A stretch of DNA of 8,618 bases from Firmicutes bacterium UBA1535 (GCA_002323775.1 DCPV01000004.1:1-8618), one strand, 5' to 3'; counted from the first letter of the stretch, positions 1 to 5,622 are shown. The notes: generated by a model from the sequence alone, not told the origin. Made by a program: numbers and translations.

Positions 1-383
1 TAATAATTTATATGCCTTTTGTTCTTAAATATCCGTATTTTTATGTTCGCTTGATTTTCTAAAAATATTATACCACAACTGTATTAAAATAGTATATAAA
101 AATTTATGGATAATTTAATATATTTAAGGAAAATTTGCAATAGAATTAAAGCTTAATAATTAAATACAAAATTTGACTGTAGCTATTATAATAATTTCAT
201 AAACTGTTTTTTTAAAATTAATAGCTTATAAATTTTTTAAATATAAAATAATTTTAATTTAGTGGTTAATTATTGCAAGAATATGGTATAATGTCCATAT
301 CATCAAATAAAGCTTGAATTTAGATATATAAATGATTTGTGTAAATGTGAAAGTTAGTGCAAAGAGAGAAACAGGAGAGTAAT
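1..383. other. Non-coding AT-rich region upstream of cca
   Basis: I see no coding region here. The stretch is very AT-rich with stop codons in all frames. Two sites stand out. On the minus strand, TATAAT at 67-72 is preceded by TGG, giving an extended -10, and it could drive a gene leaving the window to the left; its -35 is poor. On the plus strand, an extended -10 at 284-292 precedes cca. A TTGACT at 173-178 has no good -10 at the right distance. No tRNA, riboswitch or terminator was recognised. Confidence 0.6.
263..292 (+). promoter_or_regulatory. Candidate extended -10 promoter for cca
   Basis: TATAAT at 287-292 is preceded by TGG at 284-286, giving the extended -10 form TGnTATAAT that tolerates a weak -35. 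The upstream hexamer, around 263-269, is poor (TGGTTA or GGTTAA). Transcription would start near 299, leaving a leader of about 85 nt before the cca start codon at 384. This is a motif match only. Confidence 0.5.
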
Positions 384-1727
384 ATGTTAAATAAAAACAT
401 TAAATATATAATAAGAAAGATAGAAGCTCATAATTTTAAAGCTTATCTCGTAGGTGGGGCAGTTAGGAATTTTCTTTTAGGCTTGGAAGTATCTGATTTT
501 GATATTACAACAAATGCCTTGCCGCAGGATATAGAAGGTATTTTCCATAAAACAATTCCGACAGGGAAAAAGTATGGTACTATAACTGTCATCCATGATA
601 ATAGCTCCTATGAAGTTACTACCTTTAGAAGTGATGGGACATATTCTGATGGCAGAAGACCTGATAGTGTAAGGTTTTCTACTGAGCTTATAGAGGATTT
701 AAAGAGACGTGATTTTACAATTAATGCTATTTGCATTGATATTGATGAGAAATTAATAGACTATTTTAATGGAATAGAGGATATTAAAAATAAAATAGTG
801 AGATGTATCGGTAATCCTGATGAAAGATTTACTGAGGATGCCTTGAGAATGATGAGAGCTGTAAGGTTTATGACACAGCTAAAATTTACTTTAGATGAAA
901 ATACAAGATTATCGATAATTAAAAATAGTGATTTAATAAAAAACATAAGTGTAGAAAGAATTAGAGAGGAATTAAATAAAATTTTATTGAGCGATAAACC
1001 CTCGGATGGTATAAGAATGATTGTTGATACCGGATTAATGAAGCAAATAATACCGGAATTTATGGACACTATTGGCTTTAATCAGCACAATCCTTATCAT
1101 GATAAAGATGTTTTCGAGCATACCATGGAGGTTTTAGACAGTACCAAATCTAAGCTAAGCTTGAGATTAGCTGCACTTTTCCATGATATAAGTAAACCGG
1201 AATGTTTTACGCAGGATGAAAGCGGCAGAGGGCATTTTTACGAGCATGAAGTTAAGTCCTCGGAACGTGCAAAACTGATAATGGAAAGATTAAAATACCC
1301 AAATGATATAACAGAGGACGTACGAGTTTTAGTTAGATATCATCTTTTAAAATCAGTTGATATGAAAGACAAAGGTGTTAAAAGGTATATAAATAATGTT
1401 GGAATTGATAGATTAGAGAATATGTTTGATTTAAACATTGCGGATATTAAGGGTAAGTCAAAAATAGCAGATACTTCAGGCTTTGAAAGGCTTGAAATAC
1501 TTAGAGAAAAATGCAGAAATATAATTGAAAGAAAAGAGCCATTAAGTAGGAAGGATTTAAAAATAAACGGTCGTGATTTAGAAGCTTTAGGGATTGAAAA
1601 AGGGCATATATATACTGAAGTTTTGAATAAAGTGTTGGATTTAGTATTGGAATTTCCGGAGAGAAATAGTAAAGAGGAATTGAAGAAATATGTATTGAGC
1701 TTAGTGAATGAACAAAGTGATAAATAA
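384..1727 (+). CDS. cca: CCA-adding tRNA nucleotidyltransferase with HD domain
   Basis: The product (447 residues) is a class II nucleotidyltransferase that builds or repairs the 3'-terminal CCA of tRNAs in the cytoplasm from CTP and ATP. Visible motifs: the GG-x-V-R segment LVGGAVRN at residues 22-29; the catalytic pair DFD at 38-40; RRDFTINA at 108-115; and the basic ERFTEDALRMMRAVRF-type segment at 147-162, which belongs to the nucleotide- and primer-binding neck. An HD domain follows (H246, H267-D268, then a GHFYEHE segment), as in many bacterial homologues; in the family it gives phosphohydrolase activity. The length is normal. I chose ATG 384 because GGAG ends six bases upstream; an in-frame GTG at 357 lacks such a site. 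One oddity is N29, where the family usually has Asp (GGxVRD). Whether the enzyme adds all of CCA or only part cannot be told from sequence. It appears monocistronic. Confidence 0.95.
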   Translation: MLNKNIKYIIRKIEAHNFKAYLVGGAVRNFLLGLEVSDFDITTNALPQDIEGIFHKTIPTGKKYGTITVIHDNSSYEVTTFRSDGTYSDGRRPDSVRFSTELIEDLKRRDFTINAICIDIDEKLIDYFNGIEDIKNKIVRCIGNPDERFTEDALRMMRAVRFMTQLKFTLDENTRLSIIKNSDLIKNISVERIREELNKILLSDKPSDGIRMIVDTGLMKQIIPEFMDTIGFNQHNPYHDKDVFEHTMEVLDSTKSKLSLRLAALFHDISKPECFTQDESGRGHFYEHEVKSSERAKLIMERLKYPNDITEDVRVLVRYHLLKSVDMKDKGVKRYINNVGIDRLENMFDLNIADIKGKSKIADTSGFERLEILREKCRNIIERKEPLSRKDLKINGRDLEALGIEKGHIYTEVLNKVLDLVLEFPERNSKEELKKYVLSLVNEQSDK

Positions 1728-1752
1728 GAATTTATTTACCAATATAAAACGA

Positions 1753-1770
1753 TTTAGAACTAGTTCTAAA
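1753..1770. repeat. 18-bp perfect palindrome between cca and the antisense promoter
   Basis: TTTAGAACTAGTTCTAAA reads the same on both strands. It lies 26 bp after the cca stop and 16 bp upstream of the -35 hexamer at 1787. It could be an operator for a dimeric repressor or activator acting on the downstream promoter, or a weak RNA hairpin at the end of the cca transcript. There is no U-tract, so it does not look like an intrinsic terminator. The GAAC-N2-GTTC core is not the Gram-positive LexA box, which has four central bases. Confidence 0.6.
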
Positions 1771-1786
1771 TAAAGCGAATTTTATG

Positions 1787-1815
1787 TTGACTCATATTTT
1801 TATTAGTGATAGAAT
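1787..1815 (+). promoter_or_regulatory. Near-consensus sigma-A promoter for predicted antisense RNA
   Basis: TTGACT at 1787-1792 and TAGAAT at 1810-1815 are separated by exactly 17 bp. The predicted start is near 1822. No open reading frame follows on the plus strand; the transcript would run toward the 3' end of the minus-strand toxin gene and stop at the hairpin at 1886-1929. A strong promoter in front of a short non-coding convergent transcript is the usual arrangement for the RNA antitoxin of a type I system. Confidence 0.75.
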
Positions 1816-1821
1816 ATTATT

Positions 1822-1930
1822 AATAAAAGGAATTGCTAGCTTCTTTTGTGAAAGAAGCAAACGGTGACTCCCTTAAAAATTAGTTAAAAATCAACTGTGT
1901 CCGGGAAGACGATAGCGGTTGATTTTTTTA
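1822..1930 (+). ncRNA. Predicted antisense RNA antitoxin (RatA-like arrangement)
   Basis: This is a predicted non-coding RNA of about 108 nt. It starts after the strong promoter at 1787-1815 and ends at the intrinsic terminator at 1886-1929. It contains a perfect 8-bp hairpin with a TGTG loop (GCTTCTTT at 1839-1846 pairing with AAAGAAGC at 1851-1858), then a GC-richer segment around 1862-1872, then the terminator stem. It converges on the minus-strand toxin gene at 1988-2101, so it would overlap and base-pair with the toxin mRNA 3' untranslated region, as in txpA-ratA of Bacillus subtilis. The segment CTCCCTT at 1868-1874 could also pair with the toxin ribosome binding site. From memory, similar sequence lies beside holin-like toxin genes in other Firmicutes; I could not check this. 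No expression evidence is visible. Confidence 0.6.
1886..1929 (+). terminator. Intrinsic terminator of the antisense RNA, possibly bidirectional
   Basis: AAAAATCAACTG (1886-1897) pairs with CGGTTGATTTTT (1916-1927) through 12 positions with one G-U wobble, around an 18-nt loop, and the T-run extends to 1929. On the minus strand the same hairpin is followed by T-rich sequence (down to about 1875), so it could also end the toxin mRNA. The long, GC-rich loop is unusual for a plain terminator and may be the kissing site for toxin mRNA pairing (inference). Confidence 0.75.
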
Positions 1931-1937
1931 TACTCCC

Positions 1938-1960
1938 AGAGTCTTATTATATAAGACTCT
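1938..1960. repeat. Perfect 10-bp inverted repeat between terminator and toxin gene
   Basis: AGAGTCTTAT (1938-1947) and ATAAGACTCT (1951-1960) are perfect complements around a 3-nt loop. No T-run follows on either strand, so a stand-alone terminator is unlikely. It lies in the 3' untranslated region of the toxin transcript, just beyond the predicted end of the antisense RNA, and may stabilise the toxin mRNA. Confidence 0.6.
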
Positions 1961-1987
1961 ATTACCGTCTTTTACGCATAAAAAATT

Positions 1988-2101
1988 CTAATTACGCTTG
2001 CTTTTCAGCAAGGCAATGACTGTTTGTACTATAAGTTCTATTAATCCAACTATGAAAGTTGAAAATAGAATAATCAGGGCAAAAGCCTCATATGTACTCA
2101 T
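1988..2101 (-). CDS. Small hydrophobic holin-like type I toxin (37 aa)
   Basis: A 37-residue reading frame starts MSTYEAFALII and ends with the charged tail KSKRN. Between them lies one hydrophobic, predicted membrane-spanning segment of about 26 residues (roughly 7-32), with a single acidic residue, E22, in the middle. The MSTYEA start, the length and the basic tail match the putative holin-like toxins (Hol-Tox family) of Firmicutes, related in style to TxpA and BsrG. These are membrane-acting peptides controlled by antisense RNAs. GGGAGG is placed about 9 nt upstream of the ATG, making this a real translated gene despite its size. The ribosome binding site lies inside a hairpin (2112-2127), and a convergent strong promoter (1787-1815) makes the likely RNA antitoxin. 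Toxicity itself is inferred from the family. Confidence 0.82.
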   Translation of the reverse strand: MSTYEAFALIILFSTFIVGLIELIVQTVIALLKSKRN

Positions 2102-2111
2102 ATATCATCAC

Positions 2112-2127
2112 CTCCCTTTTCAGGGAG
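2112..2127 (-). promoter_or_regulatory. Hairpin sequestering the toxin ribosome binding site
   Basis: On the toxin strand CTCCCT, a GAAA tetraloop and AGGGAG form a perfect 6-bp hairpin. The 3' arm is part of the AGGGAGG Shine-Dalgarno sequence for the toxin ATG at 2101. Folding would block ribosome entry. Many type I toxin mRNAs keep translation low this way, in addition to antisense control. Confidence 0.65.
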
Positions 2128-2188
2128 CCGCCGCTTTTTCCGTTTAGCAATTCCTGTGTAAAATATTACTATAATATTATATTTTTTC

Positions 2189-2217
2189 AATGTATATCGT
2201 TCTACAAAATTCGACAA
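2189..2217 (-). promoter_or_regulatory. Candidate toxin promoter (weak)
   Basis: Reading the minus strand, TTGTCG (2217-2212) and TACATT (2194-2189) are 17 bp apart, each matching four of six consensus bases. A second choice is the TATAAT at 2181-2176, whose -35 is poor. Either would give a toxin leader of roughly 65-85 nt. I cannot decide between them, and read-through from radA is possible because no terminator is evident after the radA stop. Confidence 0.3.
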
Positions 2218-2235
2218 GCTTGCTAAGTTAAACAA

Positions 2236-3645
2236 TTATTCATTAGTCACTTCAATTTTTTTCATATTTCCAAAAACATTAAACATAACTTCGCTTAGAT
2301 TTGCACATTCTATCAGCTTAATATTATTGAATTTCACAGGTCTGTTAAAAGAATCTTTGGCTATATATACTTTTTTATAACCCATTCTGTCTAATTCCTT
2401 TATTCTTGTTTCTAAGGAAGGAACTTTTTTTAACTCTCCTGTCAATCCTACATCAGCTATAAAAACTATGTCATTTGGTATGCCTTTATGGTGAACAGAC
2501 GATACTATGCTCATTATAACCGATAGGTTTATTGCTTGCTCTTTGATTTTTAGTCCGCCAGTTATTTTAATTACTACATTCTTGTTGAATAAATTTATTT
2601 TTCCTCTTTGCTCAAGTATAGAAATCAGTGTATTTAGCTGATCTTTGCCTAGATTTTCACCTATTCTTGACGGATAAGGAGTAAAGGAGCTTGAAACAAG
2701 GCTTTCGATTTCTACTATTATCGGTCTTGAGCCTTCTCTGACAACTGATAATGCACTTCCGGAAACAACATTGTCTTTTTCACGCATTGTTATAAAATAT
2801 TCTGATGGATTGTCAATGGAAATCATTCCATTTTCGCTCATTTCAAAAAATCCTATTTCACCTGTTCCGCCGAATCTGTTTTTTGTGCTTTGCAATGCTC
2901 TTAATTCTTCTTCGTTTTCTCCATCAATTATTAAAACAGTATCAACAAGATGCTCTAAAGCACGAAGCCCTGCTATCTCTTCATTTTTGTTCATCTGTCC
3001 CACAAGGATTACAGCTCTTGGTCTTTCGATGTTTTTGGCAATGGTTAGTAGCTTGTTAGCACATTCCATAGTTTGAGTTGGAGAGCCTGCTCTTGATGGC
3101 ATATATTCTTCTAAAGTAAAGACTTGAATACTATCAACAATTATTAGGTCCGGATTAACCTCATCTATGTACTCGACTACATTGTCCATGCTTGTATCGG
3201 ACAAAATCCATATATTGGAATTTATTTCCTTTAATATTCTCTCTGCCCTGCTTTTTATCTGACTATCACTTTCTTCGCCGGTAGCATACAAAACTCTAAG
3301 CCCCTTGTGAGCAATATCATTAGCTATTTGTAAAAGTAATGTAGATTTTCCAGCACCAGGTTTAGCACTTATAATAGTTATAGAGTCCTTGACAATTCCT
3401 CCGCCCATAACCCTATTGAATTCACTTATATTAGTGACAATTCTATCACTGTTGCTAGACTCTATATCCTTTAGTTTTTTAACCTTTTTTCTGTTTGCAT
3501 TCAATTTTATATCGCTTTTTTTGGAGCTAGATTCAATTATCTCCTCAAAAGTATTCCACTCGTTGCAATTGGTACATTTACCCATCCATTTAGCACTCTC
3601 ATAACCACAAGCACTGCATATAAATTTATTTTTAGCTTTAGCCAT
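2236..3645 (-). CDS. radA: DNA repair protein RadA (RecA-fold ATPase with Lon-like domain)
   Basis: The product (469 residues, normal length) is the cytoplasmic RecA-like ATPase that helps process recombination intermediates by branch migration during DNA repair. Domains in order: an N-terminal zinc finger C10-x2-C13-x10-C24-x2-C27; a RecA-type ATPase with Walker A AKPGAGKS at 94-101 and Walker B LIIVD at 167-171; the RadA signature KNRFG at 255-259; and a C-terminal Lon-protease-like scaffold domain from about residue 285. Several normally well-kept positions differ: the first Walker A Gly is Ala94, and the usual GHVTKEG segment reads GQMNKNEE at 216-223. The gene is therefore a divergent but apparently intact RadA. 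ATG 3645 follows an AAGGGGAAAGG-type ribosome binding site, and a promoter is visible at 3676-3703. The toxin cassette lies directly downstream, with no clear terminator between them. Confidence 0.93.
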   Translation of the reverse strand: MAKAKNKFICSACGYESAKWMGKCTNCNEWNTFEEIIESSSKKSDIKLNANRKKVKKLKDIESSNSDRIVTNISEFNRVMGGGIVKDSITIISAKPGAGKSTLLLQIANDIAHKGLRVLYATGEESDSQIKSRAERILKEINSNIWILSDTSMDNVVEYIDEVNPDLIIVDSIQVFTLEEYMPSRAGSPTQTMECANKLLTIAKNIERPRAVILVGQMNKNEEIAGLRALEHLVDTVLIIDGENEEELRALQSTKNRFGGTGEIGFFEMSENGMISIDNPSEYFITMREKDNVVSGSALSVVREGSRPIIVEIESLVSSSFTPYPSRIGENLGKDQLNTLISILEQRGKINLFNKNVVIKITGGLKIKEQAINLSVIMSIVSSVHHKGIPNDIVFIADVGLTGELKKVPSLETRIKELDRMGYKKVYIAKDSFNRPVKFNNIKLIECANLSEVMFNVFGNMKKIEVTNE

Positions 3646-3675
3646 ACCTTTCCCCTTATAAATTAATTTATATAT

Positions 3676-3703
3676 ATTATATCATTTTATTTGTCAGAGT
3701 TAA
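3676..3703 (-). promoter_or_regulatory. Promoter of radA
   Basis: On the minus strand, TTAACT (3703-3698) and a perfect TATAAT (3681-3676) are separated by 16 bp. Transcription would begin near 3669, leaving a leader of about 24 nt before the radA ATG. No LexA-type operator (GAAC-N4-GTTC) is seen nearby. Confidence 0.6.
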
Positions 3704-3728
3704 ATACTAATTTATGTTGTATAAATTG

Positions 3729-3782
3729 GTAGCTAGTGTTTAGCTTATCTCTCCTATAGTTTTCACCAGACACACCAGCTAC
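3729..3782. repeat. Long imperfect inverted repeat in the radA/operon gap
   Basis: GTAGCTAGTGT (3729-3739) can pair with ACACCAGCTAC (3772-3782) over 11 positions with a single A-C mismatch, around a 32-nt loop. The element is less AT-rich than the surrounding sequence. On the minus strand it contains CTGGTG twice, 9 bp apart, and a purine-rich AGGAGAGA. No T-run follows either side, so it is not a simple terminator. It lies upstream of both flanking promoters. It may be a structured RNA, a regulator-binding site or a remnant of a small repeat element; nothing in the sequence decides this. The rest of the gap, 3785-3885, is AT-rich with no visible feature. Confidence 0.45.
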
Positions 3783-3885
3783 ACAAAAAATACAATAAAA
3801 AATCAAAATTAAAAACATAAATTAATATTTTTAATTTAATCTTTAAAATAATTAATAAAAATATTAAAAATATTAAAATAAACTA

Positions 3886-3914
3886 TTGACAAATTAAAAT
3901 ATATGATTTATACT
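3886..3914 (+). promoter_or_regulatory. Strong sigma-A promoter of the SHOCT/DUF2089 operon
   Basis: A perfect TTGACA (3886-3891) and TATACT (3909-3914) are separated by 17 bp. Transcription should start near 3921, about 45 nt ahead of the first start codon at 3966. No further promoter of this quality is seen between the three genes, and the terminator at 5273-5308 closes the unit. Confidence 0.8.
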
Positions 3915-3965
3915 ATGCTTAAGATAAATAATTTTAATTTTGAAATTAATATTTTGGAGGTGAAC

Positions 3966-4367
3966 ATGGATAATAAAATAAATGGCATATTGTGCAAGCT
4001 TCAAGATGGAGCAATAGATGTTAATACAACAATCAAAGAAATTGAAAGCATCCAATATGATGTAGAGATTAAAGAAAAATCTAAAAAACGTGCAAGGAAG
4101 TTAAAAATTTTTATTAATTCAATTGACTCTAAAGATGGCAAAAACTTCAAAATAAATCTTCCGGGATTGCCATTTTGGTTTTTAAAATCGTTTTGTGTAC
4201 CGATTATCAAACTTGCTGTAAAACACAACAAGGATAAAGTTAAAGGATTTAAAATTGACGATGTCAAGCATATAAATCATATATTTGATGCACTAGGTCA
4301 AATGCCTCCTTTTGAAATAGTAAGTGTAGATTCAAAAGATGCAAAGGTACATATATACACTAAATAA
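3966..4367 (+). CDS. SHOCT-like domain protein, first gene of operon
   Basis: This is a 133-residue soluble protein of unknown function. ATG 3966 is chosen because GGAGGTG sits just upstream; an in-frame ATG at 3903 falls inside the promoter and cannot be used from it. Residues 5-27 (INGILCKLQDGAID followed by TTIKEIE) resemble the small helical hairpin of SHOCT-like, YvlB- and LiaX-type N-termini, though the usual EEA is lost. A charged linker (34-45, rich in Lys, Arg and Glu) leads to a C-terminal domain beginning LKIFINSID. It aligns by eye with the third gene of this operon: KINLPGLP at 62-69 matches VNVNLPIA there, and IVSVDSKDAKVHIY matches IVDVESSDGTKVEI. No signal peptide is seen; the hydrophobic stretch near 67-85 contains two prolines and probably belongs to the fold. 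The two are probably diverged paralogues. Confidence 0.75.
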   Translation: MDNKINGILCKLQDGAIDVNTTIKEIESIQYDVEIKEKSKKRARKLKIFINSIDSKDGKNFKINLPGLPFWFLKSFCVPIIKLAVKHNKDKVKGFKIDDVKHINHIFDALGQMPPFEIVSVDSKDAKVHIYTK

Positions 4368-4422
4368 TAAAAAACAAATAATAAAGCTAGCTTATAAACT
4401 ATATTAGAAAGTGAGGAATTTT

Positions 4423-4782
4423 ATGAGGAAAGATGTATTAGGACAATGTCCTGTATGCAGCAATGAACTAAAGGTTACAGAATTAACCTGCTTTAGATGT
4501 AAAACCAAAATAAGCGGAGAATTCAATTTGGATAAATTCAGCAGACTGGATAAGGAAAAGATATACTTCGCTGAAATTTTTATTAAAAATCGAGGTAATA
4601 TCAAGGAAATTGAAAAGGAATTGGGTATATCATACCCAACTGTTAGAAAACTGTTAGATGAGGTTATCATCGCACTTGGTTACAGTAACAAGGTTGAAAA
4701 TAGCGAATCCGAGAAAAATGAAATCTTAGAAAAGCTAAGCAAAGGTGAAATAAGCTCTGAAGAAGCTTTAAAAATGTTATAA
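4423..4782 (+). CDS. DUF2089 family zinc-ribbon/HTH protein
   Basis: This 119-residue protein matches the DUF2089 family in layout. It begins with a four-cysteine zinc ribbon (CPVC at 9-12 and CFRC at 23-26). A helix-turn-helix of the sigma-70 region 4 or antitermination type follows (about 43-85, with RGNIKEIEKELGISYPTVRK in the recognition part). A SHOCT-like helical hairpin closes it (99-119, ILEKLSKGEISSEEALKML). The family is thought to be DNA-binding, but its target is not established. ATG 4423 is chosen because GAGG is six bases upstream; the in-frame GTG at 4411 is itself part of that ribosome binding site. It lies 55 bp after the first gene and 83 bp before the third, all in one operon. 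It may autoregulate the operon, with the SHOCT-like hairpins mediating contact with its neighbours (inference). Confidence 0.88.
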   Translation: MRKDVLGQCPVCSNELKVTELTCFRCKTKISGEFNLDKFSRLDKEKIYFAEIFIKNRGNIKEIEKELGISYPTVRKLLDEVIIALGYSNKVENSESEKNEILEKLSKGEISSEEALKML

Positions 4783-4865
4783 CAAAACTTTGGTAAGAAA
4801 AAATTATAGTATAGTCTCGATGTGCGAGCAATTTAAAATCAAAAATTGAAAGGATGGAAATTAAA

Positions 4866-5246
4866 ATGAATGAAAAATTAACAATACTTAAAATGGTAGA
4901 GGAAGGCAAAATATCTGTTGAGGAAGCATCAAAGCTTTTACAATCTGTAGAGGACAAAGGTCAAGAATTATCACTTATAACGAAACCATCTGAAAGAACT
5001 GCAAAATGGATAAAAATAAGAGTTATAGATGAAGAAGGAACAAGAGTAAACGTAAATCTTCCTATTGCACTTGTAGATGTTGCATTTAAAATAGCTAAGG
5101 CAAGTGACAGCAACTTCGATGTTAAGCTTGGAAATGTAAATGTAGATATTGATGCCATAATCAAAATGATTCAAGAGGGAGCAGAAGGCAAAATAGTTGA
5201 TGTAGAATCAAGTGATGGAACAAAGGTAGAGATAGTTATAGAATAA
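4866..5246 (+). CDS. SHOCT-like domain protein, third gene of operon
   Basis: This 126-residue protein starts MNEKLTILKMVEEGKISVEE, the typical N-terminal helical hairpin of SHOCT-like/YvlB-type proteins (residues 4-26). A linker (27-45) leads to a compact domain (about 46-126) that begins WIKIRVIDEEGTRVNVNLP and ends with the alternating strand VDVESSDGTKVEIVIE. No membrane segment or signal peptide is visible, so it should be cytosolic. An in-frame ATG at 4854 overlaps the AAAGGATGG ribosome binding region; ATG 4866 gives the family-like start and is preferred. The C-terminal domain resembles that of the first gene, and the N-terminal hairpin resembles the last 20 residues of the DUF2089 protein between them. 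Related modules occur in envelope-stress proteins such as LiaX and YvlB; a role in such a response is only a guess. Confidence 0.82.
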   Translation: MNEKLTILKMVEEGKISVEEASKLLQSVEDKGQELSLITKPSERTAKWIKIRVIDEEGTRVNVNLPIALVDVAFKIAKASDSNFDVKLGNVNVDIDAIIKMIQEGAEGKIVDVESSDGTKVEIVIE

Positions 5247-5272
5247 TATAGTTTAAAATAATCCCCCCTATG

Positions 5273-5308
5273 GCGATTGAGCAAGTTATTTATGCTCAGT
5301 CGCTTTTT
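5273..5308 (+). terminator. Intrinsic terminator closing the SHOCT/DUF2089 operon
   Basis: GCGATTGAGCA (5273-5283) pairs with TGCTCAGTCGC (5293-5303) over 11 positions with one G-U wobble and a 9-nt loop, and TTTTT follows (5304-5308). It lies 26 bp after the stop codon and separates this operon from the polyamine locus. Confidence 0.92.
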
Positions 5309-5436
5309 GCGTAGTATAAAATTTTTTTATTTTGACATAGGCTAATTTTTTGTCCAAAAGTTTATTATTTGTAAACAAGAAGCTTAGTGTTTGTAATTAT
5401 TAAAAATAACTTTTATAATTTTTTTGAAATTTAATA

Positions 5437-5465
5437 TTGACATTATGATTGCACATATGTATAAT
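5437..5465 (+). promoter_or_regulatory. Perfect-consensus sigma-A promoter of the XRE-cupin gene
   Basis: TTGACA (5437-5442), a 17-bp spacer and TATAAT (5460-5465) match the consensus exactly. The start should be near 5472, giving a leader of about 150 nt. The spacer contains the palindrome ACATATGT (5453-5460) next to the -10, a possible operator. A promoter this strong in front of a regulator gene suggests repression, perhaps by its own product (inference). Confidence 0.85.
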
Positions 5466-5493
5466 AATTTTTGGCATTAAAGTTTAATAAAAA

Positions 5494-5559
5494 TAAACAA
5501 TGAGTTTAATATAAAGACATTATTAATTTGTAATTTTGAGTTTTAATCTGCATTGTTTA
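5494..5559 (+). repeat. Inverted repeat in the leader of the XRE-cupin gene
   Basis: TAAACAATG (5494-5502) and CATTGTTTA (5551-5559) are perfect 9-base complements 48 nt apart, both inside the predicted leader. They could close a long AT-rich hairpin in the mRNA or be two half-sites for a DNA-binding protein. The remainder of the gap 5309-5622 is AT-rich, with no other feature seen apart from the promoter. Confidence 0.4.
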
Positions 5560-5622
5560 AATACTATTAAAAGTAATTATAATTAATAATTAGCATTATT
5601 CAAAGAAAGGAATGTTGCTGCT

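Noticed and set aside
357..383. GTG start at 357 for cca
   Set aside because: It lacks a ribosome binding site, and the extra residues contain the AGGAG site that serves ATG 384.
1753..1770. LexA (SOS) box near the antisense promoter
   Set aside because: The palindrome core is GAAC-TA-GTTC with two central bases, while the Gram-positive LexA site has four.
2771..3076. Plus-strand frames within radA (also 2805-3059 and 3389-3604)
   Set aside because: They are antisense shadows of the well-supported RadA frame, without ribosome binding sites or recognisable protein features.
3903..3965. N-terminal extension of the first operon gene from ATG 3903
   Set aside because: This ATG lies inside the promoter (between the -35 and -10 hexamers), upstream of the predicted transcription start. 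ATG 3966 has a GGAGGTG site and gives a SHOCT-like start.
4384..4393. AAGCTAGCTT palindrome between the first two operon genes
   Set aside because: A 10-bp AT-rich palindrome is short, has no T-run and needs no explanation beyond chance in this composition.
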